From assembly GCF_000585395.1 (NCBI RefSeq), contig NZ_KK073875.1, positions 2,900,077 to 2,964,076 on the forward strand: a DNA stretch of 64,000 nucleotides, in the 5' to 3' direction. The position numbers and the translations under genes are program-made. The notes beneath the pieces are model-generated. The model worked only from the letters and a program-made list of their open reading frames with translations, searched no databases and had not been told where the DNA came from. Shown piece by piece: positions 41,033 to 49,717 of this stretch. Positions within the stretch are counted from its first letter, which is position 1. Each line of letters opens with the position of its first letter. This DNA comes from Saccharibacillus sacchari DSM 19268. Lineage in GTDB: Bacteria; Bacillota; Bacilli; Paenibacillales; Paenibacillaceae.

Positions 41033-41986
41033 ATGCCGACGTTTCGAAGTTTCCTCGACCTGGTCGAGATCCGTACCAAAGTCGCCAGCATGCTGCCTTT
41101 TGCATTAGGGACCGTGTATGCCTTGCTGCGATTCGGCGAGTTTCGACCGCTGCATGCGCTGCTGATGCTCGTGTCATTGTTGTCGTTCGATCTGGTGGTC
41201 ACCGCCATGAACAATTATTACGATTACCGCAAAGCCGTGCGCACGCACGGTTACGGCTATGAAGAGCATAATGCGATCGTCAAGCACGGCTTTAAGCAAT
41301 GGGTCGTTGTATTGATTATTGTACTGCTGTTCGCCACGGCTGTGACAGCAGGAATTTTATTGGTATTCGAAGCCGGACCATTGGTGCTGCTGCTTGGATT
41401 CCTTTCCTTCGGAGTGGGCATCCTGTATTCGTTCGGACCGATTCCGATCTCCCGCATGCCGCTCGGCGAGCTGTTCTCCGGTTTGTTCATGGGATTCGTG
41501 ATCACGTTCGTCGCAGCCTACATCCAGGCGCCGCCCGATATGATCGCTTCGTTGGATTATGCGGAGGGCTGGTTCGATCTTCACGTGAACGGATTGGAAG
41601 TTTTGCTGATTCTGTTGGTTTCGGTGCCTGCGGTTGCGAGCATCGCAAATATCATGCTAGCCAACAATATCAGCGACATGGAAGAAGACGTGGAAAATAG
41701 CCGCTACACGCTGCCGGTCTACATCGGTCGCCCGGGTGCGCTCAAGTTGTTCGCGGCGATCTACTACGTATCGTATCTGGATGTATTCGTGCTGCTGTGG
41801 CTCGGCGTGCATCCGCTGCTGCTTCTGCCGATTCTGGCGACGCTGATTCCGCTGCGGAAAAATATCCGAGCTTTTTCGCAGGACCCGTCGAAGCGGCGTA
41901 CTTTCGTGTTTGCGGTGAAGAACTTCGTGCTGCTTACGGGGGTGCGGGTGGTCGTGATCGCGGTTGCGGCATGGGTGACGGGTTGA
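41033..41986 (+). CDS. UbiA-family prenyltransferase (MenA-like)
   Basis: A 317-residue membrane prenyltransferase with about nine helices. The first Asp-rich motif is in AMNNYYDYRKAVRTH (about 60-74) and the second in ANNISDMEEDVENSRYTLPV (about 210-229). These bind the Mg-diphosphate of the polyprenyl donor. The variant resembles MenA, which attaches a polyprenyl chain to dihydroxynaphthoate in menaquinone synthesis, but other men genes are absent here. AAAGGAG lies 5 nt before the ATG. Divergent from ktrB. Confidence 0.87.
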   Translation: MPTFRSFLDLVEIRTKVASMLPFALGTVYALLRFGEFRPLHALLMLVSLLSFDLVVTAMNNYYDYRKAVRTHGYGYEEHNAIVKHGFKQWVVVLIIVLLFATAVTAGILLVFEAGPLVLLLGFLSFGVGILYSFGPIPISRMPLGELFSGLFMGFVITFVAAYIQAPPDMIASLDYAEGWFDLHVNGLEVLLILLVSVPAVASIANIMLANNISDMEEDVENSRYTLPVYIGRPGALKLFAAIYYVSYLDVFVLLWLGVHPLLLLPILATLIPLRKNIRAFSQDPSKRRTFVFAVKNFVLLTGVRVVVIAVAAWVTG

Positions 41987-42058
41987 AAAAAGAGCAAGAC
42001 CAGCTGGAGTGAGCGGTCGGCCTTGCACTTGGGGATTCGAGAAAGTTACTTCGGCGGG

Positions 42059-42202
42059 GGAAGCGAGAAGACTGCGAGGGAAATTCGTTCCGGTCGCGTG
42101 TTGAAATCGGGAAAAGGATTAAATTGTAGTGGAATTTTCCCGATTTCAAAGGCGAACACTGTCGTTCCTTCACTGAATTTCCCTCTCCGTCTTCTCGCTT
42201 CC
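42059..42202 (+). repeat. Palindromic structured repeat, copy 2
   Basis: The outer stem is 28 bp with 26 matches (42059-42086 with 42175-42202). GTTCCGGTCGCGTGTTG is identical to copy 1. The inner stem is perfect over 15 bp but of different sequence (42101-42115 with 42135-42149, 19-nt loop). The right-hand mini-hairpin changes from GAGCG/CGCTC to GAAC/GTTC and still pairs, followed by CCTTCAC. Confidence 0.87.
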
Positions 42203-42263
42203 GGCTACGTTGGCTTTCTCGACACAACAAGAGCAAGACTGGCCGCGATGGCGGCTGGTCTTG

Positions 42264-42349
42264 CTCTTTTGGTTTTTGCGATTTTATCGCAGGAACGCAA
42301 CGAGCTCTCTTTTGGTTTTTGCGATTTTATCGGAGGAACGCAACGAGCT
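42264..42349. repeat. Tandem 43-bp duplication at the hydrolase 3' end
   Basis: Two copies (42264-42306 and 42307-42349) differ at one base. The second contains the last codons and stop of the alpha/beta hydrolase gene, while the first lies beyond the stop. A recent slippage duplication. Confidence 0.85.
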
Positions 42350-43133
42350 CTTCATTAAATTTCTCCGGTTCGTCCATCATCATGGCGTGGCCGCTTTTTT
42401 CGAACGTGACGATATGCGACGTCGCGATGCCGGCGTGCATGGCTTGAGCGAGGCCGTACGGACAGATCTCGTCTTTTTCGCCGTGGAAGATCGCGGTCGG
42501 AACGGTGATCTTCGCCAGATCGTCGCGCAGGTCTTCGTCGCGGAGCATTTCGGCGGCGCGCAGCGTGCCGACGGCGGAAGCTTGGAAGGCGACCATTTCG
42601 ACCCAAGTGCTCGACGACGAGCTTGGTTTTTTGTACGTCAGCATTTTGCCGAACGAAGCGACCATTTTCGGGCGGTCTTCCAGGGTCGGCTGGATGATCT
42701 GCTCGTTCACGTCTTCGACTTTCATCGCGTCGGGCACGCCGTCGCGGACGGTGAAGCTTGGCGCTGCCGCGCCTAGAAGGAGCAGCTTCGAGATGCCGTG
42801 TCCTTGATGGCGGGCCGCATAACGGACTGCGGTTGCGCCGCCCATCGAGAAGCCGACCAGAATCGCGTCTTCCAGTCCCAACGAATCGATTACGGCGCGT
42901 ACGTCGTCGGCGTAGCGATCATAAGTATAGCCGTCCCAAGGTGCATCCGATTTGCCGAAACCGCGCGCGTCGATCCCGATACAGCGGAACCCTTGAGCGG
43001 GCAGTCGCATATATTGATATTCGAACATCCGTGAATCGAGCGGCCAACCGTGCAGGAAGATCACCGGACGCCCTTGACCTACGTCCTCTACGTAAATATT
43101 GACTCCGGATTCTACTTCGACGTATTTTCCCAT
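42327..43133 (-). CDS. Alpha/beta hydrolase (non-heme chloroperoxidase/esterase type)
   Basis: A 268-residue hydrolase with nucleophile S96 in LVGFSMGGA, D221 in HGEKDEIC and H249 in EKSGHAMM. The oxyanion-hole region is FLHGWPLDS (26-34). The sequence pattern RCIGIDARGFGKSD is that of the perhydrolase/arylesterase branch. The ATG at 43133 has GGAGG at 9 nt. Monocistronic, with a duplicated 3' end. Substrate unknown. Confidence 0.88.
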   Translation of the reverse strand: MGKYVEVESGVNIYVEDVGQGRPVIFLHGWPLDSRMFEYQYMRLPAQGFRCIGIDARGFGKSDAPWDGYTYDRYADDVRAVIDSLGLEDAILVGFSMGGATAVRYAARHQGHGISKLLLLGAAAPSFTVRDGVPDAMKVEDVNEQIIQPTLEDRPKMVASFGKMLTYKKPSSSSSTWVEMVAFQASAVGTLRAAEMLRDEDLRDDLAKITVPTAIFHGEKDEICPYGLAQAMHAGIATSHIVTFEKSGHAMMMDEPEKFNEELVAFLR

Positions 43134-43368
43134 GTTAGAAAGCCTCCTCAAAGTTGTCTGTCGCATGATGTTTGTTTTTTGCTCTGGCTATGCCCTTATT
43201 ACCCGGAATTTGAATGTGAATCGCTGGTCGAGCATGAAAAAGGCAGAGCGTAATAATAGATTTCTTTGGACAGAGAAGGCGGTTTGCAACGTATACGGTT
43301 TATTTTTCTTGAAAAAGTTCCTACTGGTTTTTTTCGCATTCCGCAAGGGTTTTTGGCGCACCTTTTTC

Positions 43369-43382
43369 CGAAAGCGTTTTAC
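43369..43382. promoter_or_regulatory. Candidate CcpA (cre) site upstream of the sugar importer
   Basis: CGAAAGCGTTTTAC resembles the cre consensus TGWAANCGNTNWCA, keeping the central GAAAGCGTTTT. It lies 136 bp before the binding-protein gene, where catabolite repression would act. The rest of 43134-43517 has no gene. Confidence 0.4.
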
Positions 43383-43517
43383 ATTTCAGATTCGATTCTG
43401 CCGCTTCGAGGTTATTGTTTAAGCGGACGGGCGAGCAGGGATGGACAGGCTTATGAAAAGAAGCTGCCGCTGCCGCCTGAAGGATCATCAAAACCGCAAT
43501 GCAGGGAGGCGCATCAC

Positions 43518-44756
43518 ATGGCAAAATGGAGCAGACTGCTGGGAGCGACATGCCTACTGGGCGTGCTGCTGACGCTCACGGCCTGCGCAAGCGGCGAGTC
43601 GGCCGACGGGAAAGTACATATCGAGTTTTTCCAAAACAAACCGGAAGCCAAAGATTCTTTCGATCGGCTGATCGCCAAGTTCAACGAAGAGAATCCGGAT
43701 ATCGTCGTGACCCAAACCAACCCGCCGGACGCGGAAACCGTACTCATGACCCGAGTCGTCAAAGAAGACGTGCCTGACGTAATCGGCATGGGCGCGACGG
43801 ACACGTACTCCGTTCTGGGCCAAAGCGAAATCTTCGCGGACCTGACCGGAGAATCCGTATTGGACGGCATCAACCCGCGCTACATGACGATGTTGACGGA
43901 TTTGACCGGCGAGGACGCCATCACCGGCATTCCGTACGCCGCTAATGCCGACGGCATCATGTACAACCGGACCATTTTCGAAGAGCAAAATCTTGAGGTG
44001 CCCAAGACTTGGGACGAGCTGATGGATACGGCGCAGAAGCTTCAAGACGCAGGAATCACTCCGTTCTACCTGACGTATAAAGACGACTGGACCACTAACT
44101 TGCTCTTCAATGCGCTCGCGCCGAATATCGCGGGCATCGACTTTTTCCTGCAACGCCGCGACGATCAGGTGACGTTCGAGGACCCGGTCATGCGCGAAAT
44201 CGCGGAAAAAGCGCTCGCCGTGCTGCCTTACGGAACGAACGACAATTTCGGCCGCACCTATGCCGACGGCAACCGCGCTTTCGCCAACGGGGAAGCCGCC
44301 ATGTACATTCAAGGCACCTGGGCGATTCCCGAAATCCGCAAAGCCAACGCCGATATTGATCTCGGCTTCTTCGCGACTCCGACCGGAGACGACGCCGAGT
44401 CCAATAACCTGGTATCCGGTGTGGACACCCTGCTCGCCGTTGCCGAAAGCACCGAGCACCGCGAAGAGTCCCTGAAATTTATCGACTTCCTGCTGGCGGA
44501 CGAGAATATCTCGCAATATATCCAAGAACAAACGGCGTTCTCCGCCGTCGAAGGCATCGACCAAGAAGACCCGGCCCTGACCGAACTGCAACCGTACTTC
44601 GAATCCGGACGCTTGGTCGACTTCGCCGACCACTACATCCCGGCCGCCGTCCAGCTCAATTCCCTCGTTCAGGAATTCCTGCAACGCGGCGACGTCGACG
44701 CGTTCCTGAAACGCCTCGACAGCGAATGGACGAAAGTCGCGAACCGAAGATCGTAA
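43518..44756 (+). CDS. Sugar ABC importer, lipoprotein binding protein
   Basis: A 412-residue family 1 extracellular solute-binding protein. The signal peptide ends in LTAC with lipidated C23. The MsmE/UgpB-like fold is indicated by IEFFQNKPEAKDSFDRLI, PDVIGMGATD, the hinge segment NADGIMYNRTIFEE, and the GEAAMYIQGTWAI block. GGGAGG lies 8 nt before the ATG; the frame is open upstream. It binds an oligosaccharide, possibly of the raffinose/melibiose type given the alpha-galactosidase elsewhere in the window. A hairpin repeat separates it from the permease genes. Confidence 0.9.
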   Translation: MAKWSRLLGATCLLGVLLTLTACASGESADGKVHIEFFQNKPEAKDSFDRLIAKFNEENPDIVVTQTNPPDAETVLMTRVVKEDVPDVIGMGATDTYSVLGQSEIFADLTGESVLDGINPRYMTMLTDLTGEDAITGIPYAANADGIMYNRTIFEEQNLEVPKTWDELMDTAQKLQDAGITPFYLTYKDDWTTNLLFNALAPNIAGIDFFLQRRDDQVTFEDPVMREIAEKALAVLPYGTNDNFGRTYADGNRAFANGEAAMYIQGTWAIPEIRKANADIDLGFFATPTGDDAESNNLVSGVDTLLAVAESTEHREESLKFIDFLLADENISQYIQEQTAFSAVEGIDQEDPALTELQPYFESGRLVDFADHYIPAAVQLNSLVQEFLQRGDVDAFLKRLDSEWTKVANRRS

Positions 44757-44839
44757 ATACAGTCCGGCGGCCTAGATACAAGGCCGCCTGCCCTACCCCT
44801 AAACCCAAAACGTAACTCCGACGTACAAGCGTGAGCGGA

Positions 44840-44951
44840 GGGCGGGGATTCCCGAAGAAGCGTAGCGCTCGCCTTCGAGATCCGATTTTCACCTTATAAA
44901 AGTTCAATCGAAAAATCGGATCGAGACAGCGATCGCAGGGACTCCCCGCCC
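44840..44951 (-). repeat. Palindromic structured repeat, copy 4, between importer genes
   Basis: The outer stem GGGCGGGGATTCCC pairs with GGGACTCCCCGCCC (13 of 14; 44840-44853 with 44938-44951). The inner stem GATCCGATTTT/AAAATCGGATC is perfect over 11 bp (44879-44889 with 44912-44922). The flank GAAGAAGCGTAGCGCTCGCC corresponds to the same side of copy 3. It is the most divergent copy and sits in the 238-bp gap inside the importer operon. Confidence 0.75.
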
Positions 44952-44994
44952 GCAGCGCCACCCACGCACCAAACCGTCGAAAAGGAGGATTAAC

Positions 44995-45861
44995 GTGGCC
45001 AAAAGAAAAGCCGCCTTTTACTGGATGACCATACCCGCCCTGCTGCTGTTTTTCGTTTTCCATACGTTTCCGGCTTTGCAAGGGGTGTTCTATTCCTTCA
45101 CCAACTGGAACGGATTCGCCAAAACGTACGAATTCGTCGGTTTTAAAAACTACTACTACTTGTTCCAAGACGACAACGTGGGCAACGCCTACTGGTTCAC
45201 GTTCAAGTTCGCGATTCTAGTCACCATCGTCATCAACGTGCTTAGTTTGCTGATCGCGATGGGCTTGAACGCCAGCATCAAAGCCCGGAACTTTTTCCGG
45301 GGCGTCTACTTCCTGCCGAATATCCTGAGCGTCCTGATCGTCGGCTACATATTCAATTACCTGTTCTCCAACGTGTTCACGGTCTGGGGCGAAAACCTGG
45401 GCTGGGATTGGCTCTCGACCAACCTGCTCGGCAGCCAGACGATGGCCTGGATCGGCGTCGTGTTCGTCGCCGTCTGGCAGGGCATCGCGCTGAACACCAT
45501 CTTGTACCTGTCCGGTCTGCAAACGATCCCGACGCAGCTGTACGAAGCTTCCGGACTCGACGGCGCGAACAAATGGCAGGAATTCTGGAAAATCACGTTC
45601 CCGCTGATCGCTCCGTTTTTCACGATCAATATGGTTCTCGCCATGAAAAATGCCTTGATGGTGTTCGACCTGATCGTCGCGCTGACCAACGGCGGACCGG
45701 GCCGCGCCACGCAGTCGATCTCCCACCTGATCTACACGGGCGGCTTCGAAGGCGGCGAATTCGCGTATCAATCGGCTAACTCCGTGATCTACTTTATCGT
45801 CATCGCCGTGATCTCGATCGTGCAGATCCGATACTTGCAAAGAAGGGAGACGGATATGTAA
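44995..45861 (+). CDS. Sugar ABC importer permease (UgpA/MsmF type)
   Basis: A 288-residue permease with six helices and the EAA motif (EASGLDGANKWQEFWKITFP, about 183-202). The start is a GTG at 44995 with AAAAGGAGGA upstream. The N-terminal FYSFTNWNGF is typical of this family. The stop overlaps the next gene (TAATG). Confidence 0.92.
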   Translation: MAKRKAAFYWMTIPALLLFFVFHTFPALQGVFYSFTNWNGFAKTYEFVGFKNYYYLFQDDNVGNAYWFTFKFAILVTIVINVLSLLIAMGLNASIKARNFFRGVYFLPNILSVLIVGYIFNYLFSNVFTVWGENLGWDWLSTNLLGSQTMAWIGVVFVAVWQGIALNTILYLSGLQTIPTQLYEASGLDGANKWQEFWKITFPLIAPFFTINMVLAMKNALMVFDLIVALTNGGPGRATQSISHLIYTGGFEGGEFAYQSANSVIYFIVIAVISIVQIRYLQRRETDM

Positions 45862-46688
45862 TGAAAAGCCGCAAACGTACCAACTGGGTCGCGATGATCC
45901 TGATTGCGCTCGGGACGGTCTTTATTCTGTTCCCGCTGTACATGGCCGTCACCATCGCGCTCAAAAACCAAAACGATATGCTGAACTCGATCTTCGGCCT
46001 GCCGACGAATCTGCGGTTCGAAAATTTCGCCAAAGCGATCGAGATGACGAACTTTTTCCAAGCGCTCGGCAATAGTGCGATCGTGACGATCTCCACCGTC
46101 GTGTTGACGATTCTCAGCAACTCGCTCGTCGCTTACGCGGTCGCCCGCAATATGGGTAAAAGCAAGTTTTTCAAAGGACTGTACTTTTACTTCATCAGCG
46201 CCATGTTCATTCCGTTTCCGATCATCATGCTGCCGATCGTCAAACTGACGGCTTCGTTCGGCATGACCAATTTGTTCGGGCTGATCATTTTGCACACGGT
46301 GTACGGGCTGGCGTTTAACGTATTCATCTACGTCGGCTATATCCGTTCGATTCCGATCGACCTGGAAGAAGCGGCGACGGTGGACGGAACAGGGACGTTC
46401 GGGACGTTCGTGCGCATCATTTTCCCGCTGATGGCTCCGATCAACGCCACGGTGGGCATTCTGATCTGCTTGTCCACGTATAACGACTTCCTGCTGCCGC
46501 TCGTTATTATCAGCGATCAGTCGCAGTATACGCTGCCGCTGGTGCAGTACGTGTTCCAGGGACAGTTCAACACCGAGTTCAACCTGGCGTTCGCTTCGTA
46601 TCTGCTGGCGATGCTGCCGATGGTCGTCATCTATCTGTTTGCGCAGAAGTGGATCATCAACGGCGTTACGCAGGGTGCCGTGAAATAA
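45861..46688 (+). CDS. Sugar ABC importer permease (UgpE/MsmG type)
   Basis: A 275-residue permease with six helices and an EAA loop (EEAATVDGTGTFGTFVRIIFP, about 171-191, shown by its parts). Translationally coupled to the previous permease gene. No ATPase gene follows, so the complex presumably uses a shared MsmX-type ATPase encoded elsewhere, as is common in Bacillales. A terminator follows at 46718. Confidence 0.92.
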   Translation: MKSRKRTNWVAMILIALGTVFILFPLYMAVTIALKNQNDMLNSIFGLPTNLRFENFAKAIEMTNFFQALGNSAIVTISTVVLTILSNSLVAYAVARNMGKSKFFKGLYFYFISAMFIPFPIIMLPIVKLTASFGMTNLFGLIILHTVYGLAFNVFIYVGYIRSIPIDLEEAATVDGTGTFGTFVRIIFPLMAPINATVGILICLSTYNDFLLPLVIISDQSQYTLPLVQYVFQGQFNTEFNLAFASYLLAMLPMVVIYLFAQKWIINGVTQGAVK

Positions 46689-46717
46689 GGAATTTTCGCA
46701 TCATTCATACCTATTCT

Positions 46718-46767
46718 AAAAAGAAACGTTCGAGCGCCGAATTTTGGCACTTTGAGCGTTTCTTTTT
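46718..46767 (+). terminator. Terminator of the sugar importer operon
   Basis: AAAAAGAAACG...GCGCC pairs with GGC...GCGTTTCTTTTT with a bulge, ending in five T. TATAAT at 46777-46782, just downstream, may be the -10 of the next gene. Confidence 0.75.
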
Positions 46768-46824
46768 GACGTACGCTATAATAATCGCACAAGGCGAATC
46801 GGCCCGATCAAGGGAGGAATACGT

Positions 46825-47991
46825 ATGCCGATGGTGGCATTTAACGATGAACGACTGGAAATTGAATGCGGGGATAGGGTCGTCGCTTTGCTGGCAAAAG
46901 AGTATGCGTTGCTGCGTTATTTGCATCGGAATGCGAATCATGTCTTCAGCCGCGAGCAGCTGCTTGACCGGGTGTGGGCGGGCGAGTATCCGGTGGATCG
47001 CACGGTAGATGATCATATTTATCGGCTGCGCAAAAAACTCAAGGGGATTGAAGGTCTTTCGATTGAGACGATCCGGGGCGTCGGTTATGGATTGACGTTG
47101 CGTCCTGCTGTCGATCGCACCCCTTCTTTGCATGATCCGGCGGTGCAGGAGGCCATGAACGGCGTGTTTGCGCGCTATCATCGGCTTGGCCAGGGGCACG
47201 CCATGTTGGCGCTGGCCGGACAACGCAAGGAGCTGGGGTTTGAATTGGACTCTTTTTACCGGCTGTATGTTCATTTCGTGCAAGGGGATTTGCGTTGGTT
47301 CCTGGATGCGGACGAGGTGCCGATGAAGGACCGCTTTTATTGGCTGCTGCTGTTTCATATGTGTGCGGACTCGACCCGGCCAAAGGCCGCGCTATGCGAA
47401 AGAGCGCTCCGGCTGCATGCCATGCACGGTGAAGGGCATCGGGAGATGGAGATTCTGAACATCGCGGATCTGTATGCGTCGGAAGGCAGGATCAAGGACG
47501 CTTTATCGACATTAGCCTTGGGCGTGCGGACGTCTGAGGAGCAGGGGTTGGACGGTTTCGTGATTCCGCTGGAAGTCAGTCGATTGTACGTGGAACTATT
47601 GAGCGGAACATCGGAACTGGCTCTTGCCGGGCAGTCCGCGAAGATTGCGACGCTGCTGGAACGGGAGCCCCATTTGCGCGAATTGGCCGGATATCGAATG
47701 ATCGAAGGGGTTCGTTTACTATTGGCGGGACATTCTGCGCAGGGGGAGGAGTTGATGCAAGAAGGGGTGGACACGTTCGAACATTCGGGATTTGTCCCGC
47801 ACCGTTTGCTGGCTCTCCTGCGGGTTCGCGGCATTTTGCATCAACGTTTACCGGGCAGCAGGATCGAACGGAAATACTCCGCGATCCTTGAGTCTGAATA
47901 TGAACGCTTCGGGCTGCATGAATTACTCCCGCGACTGGTCGAGACCATAGAGAAACATTTGGACCACTTGGAGGCTCAAGATACCGGATAA
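46825..47991 (+). CDS. Regulator with OmpR-type winged helix and TPR-like C-terminus
   Basis: A 388-residue protein. Residues 1-92 form an OmpR/PhoB-type DNA-binding domain (KEYALLRYLHRNANHVFSRE, DDHIYRLRKKLKG, IRGVGYGL). There is no receiver domain before it, so it is not a classical response regulator. Residues 115-380 are helical repeats of the TPR/BTAD kind. GGGAGGAA precedes the ATG. It lies 106 bp before an MFS exporter on the same strand, which may be its target. A signal for the helical part cannot be read. Confidence 0.8.
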   Translation: MPMVAFNDERLEIECGDRVVALLAKEYALLRYLHRNANHVFSREQLLDRVWAGEYPVDRTVDDHIYRLRKKLKGIEGLSIETIRGVGYGLTLRPAVDRTPSLHDPAVQEAMNGVFARYHRLGQGHAMLALAGQRKELGFELDSFYRLYVHFVQGDLRWFLDADEVPMKDRFYWLLLFHMCADSTRPKAALCERALRLHAMHGEGHREMEILNIADLYASEGRIKDALSTLALGVRTSEEQGLDGFVIPLEVSRLYVELLSGTSELALAGQSAKIATLLEREPHLRELAGYRMIEGVRLLLAGHSAQGEELMQEGVDTFEHSGFVPHRLLALLRVRGILHQRLPGSRIERKYSAILESEYERFGLHELLPRLVETIEKHLDHLEAQDTG

Positions 47992-48097
47992 CCAACAATC
48001 CGAGCCGCTCTGATAAACCTCTGACAATTCCCGTTTAGACTGAATCCGATTCAAGACGAAGCTCGGCGTTATGCTGACGGAGAAGGGATGAACAGGA

Positions 48098-49438
48098 ATG
48101 AAGAAGTCGCGGGGGCAGAGTGAACAGGCGCTGCATGAACAAGTCGAGAATGAGCAATCCGGTAAAAAGAGGCGAGCGTCGTTGCTTCGGCATCCGGTAT
48201 TCGGACGAACGTTTACGGCGTACAGTCTGGCGGTATTCGGGGATTGGTTCGATGCGATCGCGATCCAGGTATTGATCGGATACCGATGGCAGGCGAGTCC
48301 GTTGGAGATTGCCCTAGTGCCCGTATGTATGGCAGTGCCGGGGTTATTGTTCGGGGCGGCAGCAGGAGCGGCTGCGGATCGCTGGGATAAGCTGAAGTTG
48401 ATGCGGGTCTGTGATCTGTTGACTGCGCTGGCGACGATTGCGATTTTATTCGTACCCAATATTGTCTGGTTACTGCCGCTGCTGACGGTACGTGCTGCGC
48501 TGGGCGTATTTAACGTACCCGCTCAGCAAGCGCTGACGCGCCGGGTGGTGAGTGAAGAGCGGTTGCTGGATGCCACATCGTTGAATGGGCTGGTTGGGCA
48601 ACTGTCGAGAATTGCGGGGCCTTTGATGGGGGCTGCTGTCTTAGCGCTGCTCTCGCCCCAGGCATGTATTGCAGTCAATGCGGTAGTTCGTTTATTCTCT
48701 TACGTGATTTTGCGCACCGTACCGAAGGATGCCATAAGCCAACAGGGGATAGAGGAAACCCAAACAGTTTTTGCAGAAAAAAAACGTACTCGGGCGATGC
48801 TGCGCGAAGGTTGGGTCTTTGTGAGACGGACACCGATCCTACGTAACCTCATGTTGTTTGCATTACTCGGTATGTTGGCGATTCAGACGATCGATTTCCA
48901 ATTTGTTAGTTTGTTTCGCCATATTGCCCCTGATCACGAGACGGCAATCGGCTGGCTGTTGGCGTCTTCCGGAGCGGCGGCTGCGGCTATAGCGGCAGCG
49001 AATATGCGCTTTGAGCGACTCCGCCATGCAGGTTGGGCAATCAAGTTGGGAGGAAGTTATGCTTTACTCGGCTTATCCATCCTGGTGATTGGGTTACTGC
49101 CGGTTGGAGCGCCGATCTATTCCCTGCTGATCACCGGACTTCTACTGGGCATGGGGAACGGCTTGTTTATGATTACGTTCAACCATGCGCTTCAACAAGA
49201 GACGCCGCCTGAACTGACTGGCCGGGTCTTTGGGATTCAAAGTACAGTGTTTGGAGGCGTCATGATTGCCGCTCCTCCGCTTGGTGGATTGCTTGTTCAA
49301 CAGTGGGGGCCGGGCGAAGTTTTTGCTATAGTGGGTCTTTTGGTGTTCATGCTCGGGTTGACCGGGCTACTCTTCGGACGAAAATTATGGCCGGTCTCAT
49401 CATCGCTCGAGTCAGATGAAGACGCACGGATAGCTTAA
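48098..49438 (+). CDS. MFS transporter, MdfA/NarK-like drug-efflux type
   Basis: A 446-residue major-facilitator protein with about 12 helices. The loop between helices 2 and 3 is GAAADRWDKLKLM (about 90-102), and its counterpart in the second half carries GNGLFMITFNHALQQE. The pattern is that of the Bacillus-type efflux group (PF05977-like). AGAAGGGA (48081-48088) lies 9 nt before the ATG. A terminator follows at 49484. Substrate unknown; the adjacent regulator suggests an inducible exporter. Confidence 0.85.
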   Translation: MKKSRGQSEQALHEQVENEQSGKKRRASLLRHPVFGRTFTAYSLAVFGDWFDAIAIQVLIGYRWQASPLEIALVPVCMAVPGLLFGAAAGAAADRWDKLKLMRVCDLLTALATIAILFVPNIVWLLPLLTVRAALGVFNVPAQQALTRRVVSEERLLDATSLNGLVGQLSRIAGPLMGAAVLALLSPQACIAVNAVVRLFSYVILRTVPKDAISQQGIEETQTVFAEKKRTRAMLREGWVFVRRTPILRNLMLFALLGMLAIQTIDFQFVSLFRHIAPDHETAIGWLLASSGAAAAAIAAANMRFERLRHAGWAIKLGGSYALLGLSILVIGLLPVGAPIYSLLITGLLLGMGNGLFMITFNHALQQETPPELTGRVFGIQSTVFGGVMIAAPPLGGLLVQQWGPGEVFAIVGLLVFMLGLTGLLFGRKLWPVSSSLESDEDARIA

Positions 49439-49483
49439 TTGGACTTCAATGTTCGGTTTTGAGCATGAAAATGAGTCTTTTCC

Positions 49484-49510
49484 CCCCTTTTCGGAAGGAA
49501 AGGGGCTTTT
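49484..49510 (+). terminator. Terminator of the MFS gene
   Basis: CCCCTTTT and AAAGGGG with a short loop, then C and four T. Confidence 0.7.
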
Positions 49511-49717
49511 GTCATGGAACTGTAATACAGGGTTACAACTTTTTATCTGGAAAAATCGCCAGAATGTTTTAAGCTAGAAGATAGAGGGTTTTTCCCTATG
49601 GACAAACCTGTTTTTTGAAAACTGACATGTTATGTGAACTGATGAACATATAGGTGCTTCGCGATAAGCCCTTTTAACTCCATATATCCTTCGGGAACGA
49701 AATGAGGACATTTATTC

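Noticed and set aside
43554..44684. A 376-codon minus-strand frame over the sugar-binding protein
   Set aside because: A shadow of the GC-rich plus-strand gene with no ribosome binding site or recognisable domain.
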